Assembly: GCA_013399305.1 (NCBI GenBank)
Contig: VXAI01000025.1
Location: 4,153,212-4,217,211, forward strand
Direction of reading: 5' to 3'
DNA length: 64,000 nucleotides
Source of the DNA: Rostratula benghalensis
Lineage: Eukaryota > Chordata > Aves > Charadriiformes > Rostratulidae
Part shown: piece after piece, positions 25,592 to 37,699 of the stretch
Numbering within the stretch: the first letter of the stretch is position 1
Layout: the number at the start of each line of letters is the position of its first letter
Notes under the pieces: generated by a model
Told to the model about the DNA's origin: nothing
Database searches by the model: none
The model's input: the letters and a program-made list of their open reading frames with translations, nothing else
Made by a program: the position numbers and the translations under genes

Positions 25592-28429
25592 TTGCCATCT
25601 AAATAAGATATTAAATATATTGCAGGACTCTTAGAAGTTGCTCAAACACGTGGCCATACTTGGTGTAGAAAACAGTGATTTTTTTTTTTGGAACCGCCAG
25701 GATTTTATTTCTGGGATAGATACAAAACTGTTTATCAAAAATATTTGAAGAAAACAAGGACAATTTAATTTACTAGCTGTCCTACTCAGCCAGGCAAGTA
25801 ACACTGTTTATTTCTGTAGCATTCATTCTGAATAGAAATCCTAGATTACTTTAGCAGGCTTAGGCAGTGTGATTTGTGTGCGTTTTTGGAGCCTTCTTAC
25901 AGGTTTGTCAAAAATCTTCAAACAAAACGTTTCTCTAAAAAGTTGGTTTAAAGATTTGTTGAAATGTTGTTTTGATAATCTAGCTTTTTTCCCCCCAATA
26001 CTATTGATGGATTTAAGGCATGTGAGCTGCCAGAGAATGAGCTGTATAAGAATCTTTTAATGAGACAAGGGGGTATTGAATGACGGCAGACTTTTTTAGC
26101 ATCTCTGAACAGTAGAAATTGCTAACATCTTTGCATTTCTGTAAGGAGTACCTGCTTAGGGCCCAGTGGGGTTAAGAACGTTGTTTACTCTACTCTTGAC
26201 TCCTGCAATATAACAATAAAAAAGTGATTAAAATTTAAGTAGTCATGAGAGATTATTGCTATATCTAATTTCTTGAATGCTGGTGTGCATTAAAACTCGA
26301 TCATTGCATAATACTGGTGTGGTAAGTATTGCTGTATTACCTTGTTTAGCAACCAACAGAAATAAGAACAGTAATTTTTTGATAAGTAGTCTTGTCCAAA
26401 TGTGCTGAGTTCAAAGATTGTTTGGCATTAAGGTTCTGTTAACTGTTTCCTATGTAGGTTGCATTAAGTGACATCTACCTATCTACCTATAGCTCCTCTC
26501 ATCTCCAGCCTTCAGGTTTCCGTGACAGCTCTGTCTTTTCAGCCTTGGACTTAGAATGGTGGCTTTTTGGTTCAAGGACACACACAGTTGAACTTATGTG
26601 GGAAGCCATCAAAGACTCTGGTGTAGGTGCTGTGGAATGTGAGCATTATAGATAGGCACGTTGTATGCATTCTGAAACCTCAGTACACAATAGCATCTTT
26701 TCACTGATGGGATTGTGTATTCAATTAAAAGTGGAACATAGCAGAATTAACCCTTACTTAATATCCTTGCCTGTAGAACCCCATCCACCTGTTCATCCTC
26801 TTATTTTTCCACGCTTTCTTTTGGAAGAGCCAGAGAGGGGGTTGGCAGAGTATAAATGGGCAAAGGAGCCCTGTGCCATAACTCATGCTAACTTTTCTCA
26901 TTCTTGAAAACCCTGCTTTAATGTTTGGAACCAAACAGTGAAGTGTGTGGGATGGCTTTATTTACTTACAGCACTTCACTTTACAGTCTTCTGAAGCGGT
27001 TCCTCGTCACCTTGTTTACTGCTTTGTAAAGTACATCTTTGATTTACTTTTCCTTAACAGACTGTGTCTGCTACTGTTTTCTCCATGTTCAAAAAGCACT
27101 TCATGTCCCCTCTCCCCAGGTCTCTCCGGCACACCAAATGTGAATTCCCTGTCTGTTTTTGAATCTACTTTTTTACTGGTTTTGAATCTTTTTTCCACTG
27201 GTTCATGAGAGTTTATTGTACGTTTTTCCATTATGAGGAAGATGATTTAAAATACAAGCAGATCACATTTAAACAGTGCTTACTGAACTGATCTCGGTTT
27301 ATTTCATTAGTTTTGTCTCATTATGAAGTTCTACCATTGGTATTTTAATTCTGGCTTGTATTTAGAAAGCTTTCTGAAAGCAAGGCTCAATCATGTCTGC
27401 GTGTGAGGAACCCATTGTGGAGTTTTTAAAAGACTCGGTATCAAAAGTGATCCATTAAGAGCTGGACCATGCAAGGACATCTGGACTAAGGAAAGAGACC
27501 TTTTGCAAACCAGAGTCATTGAAAGCATCAGGACAAGCTTTTTTGAGACTCTGTTCCAAGAGAGACAGGCACACAGAGTTAGTGGCTCACATATTACTAC
27601 CTGCAGGCGTAGCAAACCAGGGCAGGTTCTGGCCACCTGAAACTGGGTTATTGAGCTCTCATCTCATCACTTTCCAGCATCTAAACCAGCCCCGTTTCCT
27701 TGGGTAGCAAGTGAAGTCAAACTGAGTAATTACATTGAAAAGAAAAGTCAGATTTTGTTGCCAATTTAAGACATCTCATAATTAATATTTTTATAAATCT
27801 ACTGGCAGGTTTATTTGAACAGTGTGCCCAGATTAATGGAAATTGCTCTGGTTTAATTTCTGTTTTCTTACGCCCACCATCAAAGTTGGGTCCTTCTTGC
27901 TGCTTAAAGGAGATGTTAGATCCTCACAAGCAGAATTTGTTCTCTCGTGCTACATGAAGATATTGCAGGGAAAAAAGTTTGGTCTGAAATTGTCAGAGAC
28001 TCTTCTAAACAGCAACCAGAATCATCAAACAGAAAATGCTGAGTGTCTGCTGACATGTTAGTAGCTTTTGTTATTTTTAATAAAAATTCTCACCATACAA
28101 ACACACCTGCTTCAAATGGTTATGCCACATGGATGCTCAATGTTTACAGCACAAATGGATCTAATTACTCCTGACTGATAAAATCTCAAGCAAAATTAAG
28201 CTACGATTGTCCTGTAAAATGGCCTAGAACAACATTGGTTTGAAATATTCATTAACATAAGATAAAAGAGAAAACCTTTAGGGCCCAGAAGACTTCTCTG
28301 AGTACACATGCAGTTACTTTATTCTGCATTAGTTTCAGTGATAGCACATTGTTAAACACAATGAGTTGTAAGAAGCTATGAAGAAATGTGTATTTTAGCC
28401 ACTGATTTACAGTTCTTCAAGGTGGAGAT

Positions 28430-28670
28430 GTTTAACACGAGGACGCCTCCATTGGCAGATAGGATAGCATTATTTAAAATTGATTAGGAGCAATTCACAG
28501 CAGCCTGCCAAATTGCTAATGGAAGCCATTTGAATCAATTCTCTACTATAATTTAAATGCCATTCCACTGCATATAGTTTAACCAGGAAAGAATCCCAGC
28601 TTGCTGCCAGTAAAATTAATTATTTATTATTATTTTCATAAATATCGCCTTGGTCCAAAAAATGTAAAAA
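28430..28670. promoter_or_regulatory. candidate conserved non-coding element
   Basis: This block has mixed composition with little simple sequence and many homeodomain-type cores: TGATTAGG, TTGCTAATGG, TAAAATTAATTATTTATTAT, plus ATTGGCAG and CTGCCAAATTGC (CCAAT- and NFI-like halves) and AATCAATT. No open frame of note crosses it. The motifs are seen directly. Calling it a conserved enhancer is inference from its look, and alignment is needed to decide. Confidence 0.3.
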
Positions 28671-30098
28671 CAAAGTAGATGCCTAACTTCTGAAACTTTT
28701 CCAGTGCATGTGTGCTTCGTATGGCTAATTTAAGAAATGCCACAGTATTAGTTTTTACTTACGTGTGTCAAAAAGCATTTTTATCTACGTGTCAGGTTTT
28801 TTTCTTACCTGATAGCTTTTTGTGGAGTGTGCATTTAAGGCTAAATTACAAATTGGATTCTGCTGTTAACTGAGGGGCCTATTCAGCAAAAATTATATAT
28901 AGCCTTTTCTCAGAAGGTCGTGGAATCCAGCTTTGCTGAGGTGATGAAGCAGGGAACTCCTTTTGGCCCCAGGATGGCTTTTGGCCAGCTCTGCCTGGGT
29001 GTCCCAGGGGGGGAGCCTGACGGTGGGGAACTCATGGTGTTGGGTTTGGTGTTCACTGGAGCACTCTCAGCCATCACTCAACGATTGTACCATCTACGGG
29101 TTAATTTTATTGTTATTTGCTTGAAAATCAATTGAATTAAGCTTGATAACTAATGGTATATATTGCCCTAGTTTAAAAATAAACATTCTGGGGTTTGGCT
29201 GTTGTTGGCCAAGATTTTGCAGAGTCAGCACTGTGTGGGGAGAATATCTTTTAATTTCATGCTTTGCCCACTCATCTCTCGCGCTGCCGGTTGCCACCAC
29301 GATGGTGCCAAACAAGTGGGAATATAGATTGCATGAAAATAGAGAGCAGTGTTGATGCTGCAGCAGCAGAGGAAGCCCATTATGGGGGCTTCAGCCAGAA
29401 ATAGCATATTGAAATAAACCCTCGCTGGTTCTCCTTCCGTTGTGACTTGGAGAGCAGTGGCTGGTTTTTACCCCCCCCACCCTCTCAGTATAAAAACCAT
29501 ATTTCAGTGTCTTTTGGCTCTCATATGGTGATGGCTCTTTTAAGGGTTAAAAATACATCTGAAAATTAATCAACCTTCAGTTGGCCTTTCTTCATTGGAG
29601 TTGATCTGGAAGTTGACCCGGAGGTGTAGTAATAATCTATGTCAGAGATATTTAGCAGGCTATATGCCATGCGTGCCTGTATAGATAGGGTGGGCGTATG
29701 ACCGGGCTGATTATGGACCTGAAGCTCTTCTCCTGCAAAATATGTGTATCAAGTCAAGGAAGGTCAGCCTGCAATAAGGGTATTTAAGAAAGAAATCTTC
29801 AGCTGCATTGGCACAGTGGGAAATCTAATACCTGTTTAAGCAGCAAGGTCTTACAAGCAGTCAGGTGAACAGATTTGAGAAGCTGTGAAATTTCATGAGG
29901 AATAAAAGGGGAGAGAAACACCTCAGTAAGAAAATTTCTTGAAAATGGGGGAGAATCCTTAGTTCTGAATGTAAATCAAAGGACTTAAAAGTCATATAAT
30001 CTAAAAAAGGGCAGTTAATGTACCTTAAGTGTTGCTTGCAAAAGCAGTAGACAAAAAAGCAAAAAAGTGGGGCTGGAATAAAAATTATCTGGTTGCCC

Positions 30099-30113
30099 TT
30101 TTTTTTTTTTTTT
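30099..30113 (+). repeat. T15 homopolymer
   Basis: There are fifteen consecutive T followed by CCCTAAATCATG. It is simple sequence. Confidence 0.9.
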
Positions 30114-32487
30114 CCCTAAATCATGATAAGAAAAGCTCTGTGGTAATGGGACTGTGCTGGGGATTTAGTGGCTTCTTTTTTATTGATAACCCATCTGGAG
30201 AAGAGTTACTGTGTTTGTAACATCAAATGGAGGAAGGACAAATGGTCCTGACAAAGGTGGCCAGAAGCACACCTGAAGAGAGGAGTTTTGAGCAGGGACT
30301 GAGCTCTGGTAGAACCTTGTAAAGGGGACCCACTTGTCCCTCCAACAAAACCAGCAGTCTCCTTATTCTAAGGGGATTGTGTCGTATTTCTCTTTCTTCT
30401 TTGAGACTGTAATACTTTTGTAGGAAAAAAAAAATAGTTCCTTAACTGTATCCACTGGCATTTTAAGGCTAATAAATAATTCTTCACAGTCACTCAATCA
30501 CTCTCGGTGCAGACTTCTAAAGGTAATTTATTTTGGAGATAGACACCTCTGACAGCACTCTGGAGGCCATCCTTTCAGACGTAGCTGCGTTCAAGAAACT
30601 AAGACTAAAACCTCCTCCATGGTCGGGTTTTTTATGTGATGAAGCTTCTCCTTGATAGAGAGATCTGATGGGTATGCTGGGGAGGGAGGGGAGCTCTGCT
30701 GCTGCCTTTTTTTTGTTATGTTTTCCTGCCCCGTTAAGGAAGGAGAGGGTCAGTAAGGTGGTTGGTGATCTCGTTGTTTCAAACACAAGCTCCAGCTGGG
30801 AAAGGAGAAACCTTGCCTTTGTCCAGCACGTTCACATAGGCCCAGTGTAGCATGGGACGTGTTAACAGAAAGTGATCAGTGAAGTAAACAAAGAGGATTT
30901 GAAACACTTCTCTATTTATTGGAATTAAGAAACAAAGAAGAAACCGGTAATGGTTTGGGAGGGTAAACCTAGAGGAACTCGTAGACTGCAGGTGTGGGAA
31001 GGCTGGTGAGATAGAAGAGAGAGAAACTTGGTTAATGGGAGAATGCTGAGTGAGCAGAGACAGAGTTTGGTAATTTTCATTGTGGTTACTGGGCATTAAA
31101 ATAGCCAACACTTCACAAACTGGACTGTAGATTGTACAATCTTCGGAAGCCCCTTGGCATTAGAAGTGCTGTCTGTCTTGGGCAAAGTCTTTTGAGGACT
31201 TAGGTGGTACCTCTTGACTTTATCTGCTCATTTTCTTGTCTGAAGACAAACTTCCAGCATTTTGTGGTGCTGCAGGTTGGGCAGGCCTGGCACAGCACGT
31301 GTACTCCTCAGCCATCAACATGGCCTTTTGGGCAAGATGAGGAAAAGGTATGAATGAATAGAGGGGCAGCTCGACTCTTTTGAACAATGTGGGCAGATAC
31401 ACTGCCTTATTTCATTGGGAATTTCCATTCCAAAGAGAAAAGCAATGGAATAGGAACTCTGTTTCTGAATATCTTCGGTTCCAGCTTTGCTGTGACTGGA
31501 AATGTAGCTCCCTGTTACAGCAGAATTTGATCCAGTTGCTGATTCTGGGTGCTCTCTGGATCACTTAGATCTATGTCTCACCATTAACACATTTTCCCAC
31601 TTTTCTGTTTCTTATCGTATATGTACTATAGAGATATTTTTTTTTCTTTTTTAACTCTTTTTGTAATGTTTTAAAATGAAATTTACAGCTGGTGAGGAAC
31701 ATAGTTTTTCCATACTGGACCTTATCATCTCAGGAACCAGGTTTTTTCTTATGTCTCCGAACTCTCATTAATTTTTCACAGGCTTGTGATGGATAGTTTT
31801 TATTTATTCACGTCTGAGGTTCTGTTGTGTGAAAAGGACTCATTTTATAACATTACATATTCATGGCTTGGGATAGATGGGATAAGGAACTTATTATTAA
31901 TGTGTCACAGTGGGAAACTTACTCTGGGTTCATTTGTGAATCTTGTTAAATGTGGTGTGGTCAGCAGGCAGGACTGAAATTTTTGATACGTTTTAGTGGA
32001 GAAGGGCAAAGAGGGTCAGTGATGATTCCTTGTCGAAACAACACAAGTGAGGTGGTGCCTCCCTAAACACATTTGAAAGGCCATAGCAGGAACACAAGGG
32101 TAGAAGCAACTGATGCCCCAACAACAGTGAAATCAGAACGTCGCTTTTTATTAATGCCTGGTTCCAAGGGCTGTTTGGGTCTATTCAAATCCAGTTTGCT
32201 TAATTAAATATTGGTTTACTTTTAACAAAAAAAACCCAAACAACCCATAGGAGTTGCTTGCAGATTAGTGAATTGGTACGGACTTATTTTGAAACATTTA
32301 ACTTGATTTCCAGCAAGTGAGGTTTTCCTGTAGTGACTGATTGGGGCCGTATTTCTTTTGTTAAGAAATTCTTTTGTTAATGCCCAGTGCTACTGTGCAA
32401 ATTCTGAATATATTCATGCAAAACTTTTGGACATCAGTAGATGGTCTGTGTATTGAACATGGGTAGCATAAAAAAATATAACTAAAG

Positions 32488-32545
32488 AGGTATTTTAGAG
32501 TCCTAGAAGAGGTACTACCTAAAAAGGTATTTTAGAGTCCTAGAA
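32488..32545 (+). repeat. short direct repeat, period 37 bp
   Basis: The 21-base unit AGGTATTTTAGAGTCCTAGA (plus A) occurs at 32488-32508 and, identically by eye, at 32525-32545. The intervening 16 bases contain a third partial AGGTA (GAGGTACTACC). The exact identity suggests a recent local duplication. Confidence 0.88.
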
Positions 32546-33211
32546 TTGGATCACATTTAAAAGCAAATATCCTTTTCAGCAGGTCACAAAGATGCTCATC
32601 TTCAAAGCAGAACACCTTGTACTTCTTCAGATTTGAAGTAGGGGCTCTGCCCCATGTAGTTATGTGCTCACAATTAATTTTTTTCTCATTAAATGCTTCC
32701 ATACTAATTTTCCTAATTACAGAAATGGGCCGGGAGAGTAGGTCTGTGAATCAGTCACACTTCTGTCTCCACTTACTCTTCACCTACTCTTACCTTTGCA
32801 CTTATATTATTGTTGGAAGTCTAGAAAGCGGGGGTTTGTTGGGTTGTTGGGGTTTTTTGAGTATGCTAATGACTTTCTTACCAAAGCAGCTTGCGGATGA
32901 AGGTATTAACACTTAAAATACCAGCAATTTTTCGAACATTTAAAAGCATACCATCAAAACATAACTGAATTATAATTCTTCATTCTTTTAAAATATTTGA
33001 AATGAACAATAAAATAGATGAAATAACTTTAAGCAGTTTGAAATGGCTAGGACAAGACAATTTACGATGGCTGTGCTTTAAAAGAAAATTTTCAGTGATG
33101 TTAAACGTTAGCTTTCATAGTGATCCCACCAGTAGGTCAACACCATTATATTGTCATTTATAAGAGAAGAGCTGGGCAGTGAGAAAACCGTAGTCTATTA
33201 AGAGTTTGTGA

Positions 33212-33225
33212 GTGTGTGTGTGTGT
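33212..33225 (+). repeat. (GT)n microsatellite
   Basis: Seven GT units are preceded by TTTGTGA and followed by ATACAG. It is a short dinucleotide repeat. Confidence 0.85.
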
Positions 33226-34097
33226 ATACAGTGAAATAATACCTCGTGTAATGTGAAGTGACAGTCAAAATTACAGCTTTTCTCTTGCCGCAAGGGTACT
33301 TCTCTGCCAAGTATAGTAATATTGTTGTAGCGGTGTTCAAGGTTGTCAGCAGTTCCTGGTAACTCTGCAGAGAGCCATAACTGTGTGTGGAAGCAAGGAG
33401 CTTCCTGTCAAGGGAGATACTATAATTTTGATATATATTTGGTGGTGCCAAACTGCAATTAAATAGGAGGCGTTGGAAAAGGTTTTATTTAACCAACTCT
33501 AATTTGTTGATTAATTAGTTAAAACCCAAAAAATCCAAAAGGAAATCCTCCTCTTACGTGAACAGAGCTTAAGTAATGAATTTTTCTGATATTTGTCCAT
33601 TATTTTTATAGAATGAACCTTGTTTCTGCCGATGAATATGGGCTTGCTGAGGACCTATAGGGCATATTGCTGTTAGTTAAAATATTTGCTCTGAGGCTAA
33701 TTATCTATCAGAAGGTTATTGTAAGAGGTAGTTACAGACTTCAGGTTTTTCAAGGTCAGCATGGAAGCTGTTTCTTAAAGCATTTCTTCAGAACGTCAGG
33801 ACTTCAACAAAATATTGTCACAAAAATGTGTATTATCATCCATATTGGAAGCAGTAAAGAATTTCTCCTATTTCCCCACGTTGAAAATGATGATAATGGT
33901 GTCAGCAGTTTTATTCAGTTGAAAACCATTTTTCTTGATGATTAGATTAAACAAAATGAGGTGTGAGAGGAGGAGATGCTTTGGAAAGTGTTGCTTTAAA
34001 GAAAATCAGGGACTCTCCTGGTGCCCTTTGGCAAAGTATCGAGATGGGAACCTACTTAAATGATCCTACTACTTGCATGATGAAGATTTAGTGATCC

Positions 34098-34159
34098 CAG
34101 AATCTCAGGGATTGGAAGGGACCTTGAAAGATCATCCAGTCCAATCCAGGGCTGCGATG
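34098..34159 (-). mobile_element. CR1 LINE 3' tail fragment
   Basis: On the plus strand the segment reads CAGAATCTCAGGGATTGGAA, then GGGACCTTGAAAGATCATCC and AGTCCAATCCAGGGCTG. This is the reverse complement of the 3' end of a CR1 subfamily whose inverted form is typically AGAATC..GGATTGGAAGGGACC..GATCATCCAGTCCAAT. Only about 60 bases survive, so the element is strongly 5'-truncated (truncation point near 34159). The flanks are unrelated AT-rich DNA. Confidence 0.85.
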
Positions 34160-34761
34160 CCTGAGAGCCACTGGAATTATGGAGTTTGGTGCTACTTAAA
34201 GCAAAGCAAACACCACAAAAGGAAAGAGAAAACAATTCAAAAAATAAATCACAAATAACTTTCCAATGTTTTTCTCTTAACTGTGGCTAAAATAAGTTTC
34301 AAAAGCTTTATGATGAGGAAGTGAAGTTGAAAGCAAGAGGCTTCCTGGAAGTTATTTTTCTCAATGGAAATTGGGTGCTCAAATGGGGGCTGGTGTAACT
34401 GGGAGAAGTTGCTGCAGTCTTGTCTTAGGCACTCCGGATTTATCCCAAAACACTGCATGGGTTTAAGTTGTTCTGGAAATGAATGTATCTGATTTATAGA
34501 CACTTGGTCTGTGCTGAAGTTTATAGATGTCTTGAAGAGGTAAAGTCATACCTTCGGGTGGCCCATGCAGGCCCATTAAATAAGCTTAATGAGTAAATGC
34601 ACAATGTAGCAGTCCAAGTGCCCTGTGATGGTGAATTAGCCGTAAGGTGTAGGAAAGATGCTACAAAGGACAGTTTTGAAAATTACAGGAAATACCTATT
34701 TTGTGGTCCTTCTCCCTATGGCTTCCCACGCTGTATACCTCCCTTTTCATCCCTGAAGAAC

Positions 34762-34776
34762 TTTTTTTTTTTTTTT
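34762..34776 (+). repeat. T15 homopolymer
   Basis: There are fifteen consecutive T followed by CTTGTGGGGGAGGG. It is simple sequence. Confidence 0.9.
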
Positions 34777-35040
34777 CTTGTGGGGGAGGGTGAATGTCAA
34801 ATCCGGGTGTGGCGTTACAGCGAATTCCTCCATTTTTTTCACATATAGAATTTGCAGAGGTGTCTTGTGATTTTTGTACCTGTCACGTTTTCCGAATGTC
34901 CTCAGTCTGGCCAACTGTTTGGCTTCTGAAAATCCAAAGTCTTTGTTTCTAGCTCCTGGGATGTCACTGGAAATTTTGCCTTTTTTTCCTGCAAAGCCTC
35001 ATCCCTTCACGACAGAAGTGTTTGTGCTCACGAGGTGACC

Positions 35041-35400
35041 GCACAGTGCCTGTCTGTGTACAAAGGGCACACACCCGTCTGCTCCTCGCTCAGCATCTTT
35101 GACCCGGGTGGACGTAGCGTCCTGCGGGTCACAAAGCTGTTTGCCAAACGGCAACTCCTTCCCCTCGCTGTATTAAGACGTTGGGGCTTTTTAAAATTGA
35201 ATAAATACATTACCCAGCAGGACAGATTGTTTTCTTTGTGGCCTTGCTGTTGCAATTTGAGAGCAGATACGATTTCCTTCGGCTGATGAAGAAAGCAACA
35301 TCTGTTCTGGGTTTCCTGCAGCTTTCCTTCTTCAGACAATGCCTGTCGCTGCCCAAGTGGAATTCCTTGCGAAGAAACGGAAAATGAAAATCGGAGCCCT
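35041..35400. promoter_or_regulatory. small CpG-rich segment
   Basis: By hand count the 360 bases have about 49% G+C and about 15 CpG, an observed/expected ratio near 0.7, in a window where CpG is otherwise scarce. The densest part is near GACCCGGGTGGACGTAGCGT. Chance frames are open on both strands (83 codons plus, 141 codons minus), with no known domain in either. Such retention of CpG fits an unmethylated regulatory element or a small promoter. A coding exon is not excluded but nothing supports it. It directly precedes the motif-dense block at 35460-35730. Confidence 0.4.
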
Positions 35401-35459
35401 CCTTGGAAGCAGTGACAACAGTGGGTTGAGCTAAACTCCGCTATGTCAAGCAAGAACTA

Positions 35460-35730
35460 TAAAAGTAGATGGATTGCCCTCTAAGCTTCACTTTATTGGA
35501 TATTGTAATTGACATATAGTTGTCATTTATAATCATCTGTCCAGTCCTGTGAGTTGGGAGCAGTAAAGTTAATTGTGGCTGCTCATTTGCATTAATCTCA
35601 CCTCTGAAGGGTACAGTAACCCATTAATATCATGTCATGATGAATTATCACAAATAACATTGAACATATTGATTAATGATCTCTGAGATTTGTATCTCGT
35701 TAAAACATTTTGTTAGCTCTTTAAACTTTT
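35460..35730. promoter_or_regulatory. candidate conserved non-coding element with octamer and homeodomain motifs
   Basis: The block carries an exact octamer ATTTGCAT (35585-35592) running into TTAAT-type homeodomain sequence (TTTGCATTAATC). It also has an inverted pair TGACA/TGTCA (35510-35514 and 35521-35525, a MEIS/TGIF-like core), TTTATAATCATC, and a string CCATTAATATCATGTCATGA followed by TGAATTATCAC and TTGATTAATGATC. It has little simple sequence and no open frame of note. The motif content is seen; enhancer function is inferred. It adjoins the CpG-rich segment just upstream. Confidence 0.4.
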
Positions 35731-37530
35731 AAGCAGACAGTCAATGTATGCGGGAGAGGTGTAGAGATCACCCAAGAGGTGATGAAAAGTTAAGGCATAC
35801 ATTTTGGGTCACTAATTAAAACTTGTTTAAGAGGTTTCATACTAATTTTTAAAATGCTTTTTCCTTCTAAAGGTGGAGAGCTTGCAAGCTTTTTAATCAC
35901 AAGAATTGTCTTCTTGTTCATTGCTTATGAAGATTGTAATTTGTGGTAGGGATGACACAACTTAAAAAAATAAAAGAGGAATAATAAGACTTTGTAGCTG
36001 CCATAATTTCTCTAGACAAGAATCTATATATCTGTATATAATCTCTAGAACAAGAATCATGCCCAGAGTAGCATATATTGTTTTCTTTTGGTTTTACATA
36101 TAATTTCCTTCTACTTAAATATTGTTCTAATTTGAAGTTATTAGATTTTTTCCCCTTCTGTTCTTTCTTTCTACATGCAGATATATACATTAGGATGAAT
36201 GAAATATCATCCAGCGGATGGCCATGTAACTTGAAGTAGCTGGTAATTATATATGTTACTATTTTGATTATTACCTGCTTAAATTTCTGTAAGCTAAGAA
36301 GCATAAAAACTTTAGAAAGGCAAGAGAATTTACACCATAGTTGAAGAAAGTGACTTGGCAGTACAGAAGTGACTCCTCTGCACAGCTGAGGATTGTGTTG
36401 CAAGAGTCTGTGAAATATGTAATATTTTAAATCATTCAGCAGCCTATCTCATTGCAAGGGTTTCTCTGTCTTCCACATGAAGTTGCTGTCTTTGAGTGGG
36501 TCCTTTTAAATAAATTATAGATCTAGCAGGTCCTGGATCTGTATTCTGGAGACTGGTTTCCCTTTCTTCCCCCTGCCGTAAGCTGCCAGTGTAGTTATTT
36601 GAGGGGAAGCCACTGGGAATAATAATAATAATTTCTTAAAATTATGTGAATGTACTTGGCACGTCGCTCCTGGTCTGAGGAGATGAATCCCATACGCAGA
36701 ATATTTTGGGGGAGAGCCCCGTTCTTTCACAGCAGGTGAGAAGAGGAGTGAGTCTGGTTTCTGTGCTTTTGGTAGCACCCTCCGTCCCTCCCCGGCGCCA
36801 ACCCTCACCTTTTGCTTCTCAGGACCCCCCCTTGTTACCTGGGGTGAAGTTCCCATGCTCTGCAGAATGTTGGAATGAGCTGGTTTCCTAGAGGAGAGGA
36901 ATGTGAAGATTGGAGGAAGCAAATTCATCCTTTCTAAGGGCAGGATATGATAGGGCAAATCTTCACAGGTGTGCCATGACTTCTGCTGCTCCGGGCGCCT
37001 GCGGTGGCTACTTGTATCGCATCGCCTTGCCCCAGGCTGGGATTTTTCTCTGTGAACTAACACAATTTTCACTTATTTGCTAGCTTTGCTGGCCAACCCT
37101 TACAATCTTCTTTCAGTAATTCCTGCGAGTCCGTTTCCCTGGCACACGAGGCTGTAGAGTCAAGGATTATATTCTGGCTATAATTTATGATTAACTAGAT
37201 TTATGGCTGAGATCCCCAGACAGCCTCAGCGCTGTGGCCTGAGGAATTAAAGACAAAATGGAGACTATCACTCTGAATTGTTTGCTCCTCTGGATTTCAG
37301 GAAAACTCAGAGATATATATGAAAAAAAGAAACGAACCCCAAGCCCAAACCAAATGCGATTTGCAGTTGTGAAACAATTCACTTTCATACTAAGGCATTT
37401 AGCAGTAAACCACATAAAGTCTGCAGCCTTTATGGTATTAAGGTGTTTAGTTCAAACCGTAATGTTTGTCACCTAAAGCCAATGCAGTGCAAAATGCGTA
37501 TTAAATCCTCCTCTTCCTCATGCAGTTGCA
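35731..37530. other. non-coding stretch with two long chance frames
   Basis: A 161-codon minus-strand frame (35918-36403) and a 185-codon minus-strand frame (36515-37072) are among the longest in the window. I recognise no domain, signal peptide pattern or repeat structure in either, and neither has splice sites in a convincing arrangement. Within the first lies a direct repeat TCTCTAGACAAGAATC (36009-36024) / TCTCTAGAACAAGAATC (36042-36058). The second lies in a more GC-rich patch, which lengthens frames by chance. Confidence 0.5.
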
Positions 37531-37531
37531 A

Positions 37532-37569
37532 CCCCCCCCTGCTCTCCCAAGAAAACGTGGGGGGGGGGG
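37532..37569 (+). repeat. C8 ... G11 inverted homopolymers
   Basis: Eight C (37532-37539) and eleven G (37559-37569) are separated by 19 bases. The two runs are complementary and could pair as a short stem, or the G run could take part in quadruplex structure. No gene is attached. Confidence 0.85.
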
Positions 37570-37699
37570 AAAAGCACAAGTAGGGTTCATTTTTACCCAT
37601 GATATTAATCCTTATTCCTTTTAAAAACCTGCTAACGGAAATATTTCCATTCAGCTCATTAATCAATTGTGATTTTCATTCCCTTGTTTTGTAAAAGCT

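Larger units (their letters stand above)
23546..28429. other. non-coding stretch, no gene recognised
   Basis: No exon or RNA gene is recognised. The stretch holds an old CR1 tail (24476-24526), a G10 run preceded by GGGGA (25577-25591) and a short CTAC/CTAT repetition near 26472-26488. Around 27760-27860 a TAATTAATATTTTTATAAAT-type segment followed by mixed-composition sequence looks like possible conserved non-coding DNA. None of the frames (up to about 87 codons) has a known domain. Confidence 0.55.
28671..34097. other. non-coding stretch, no gene recognised
   Basis: No gene is recognised. It holds a T15 run (30099-30113), a 21-base direct repeat (32488-32545) and a short (GT)n microsatellite (33212-33225). 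GC rises near 28920-29080, around a chance frame. Frames at 30779-31111 and 32617-32916 (about 100 codons) have no domain and overlap other frames. Confidence 0.55.

Noticed and set aside
36515..37072. The longest open frame, 185 codons on the minus strand
   Set aside because: It lies in a GC-richer patch where long frames arise by chance; by rough estimate about one such frame is expected in 64 kb. No domain, homologous phrase or convincing splice sites were seen.
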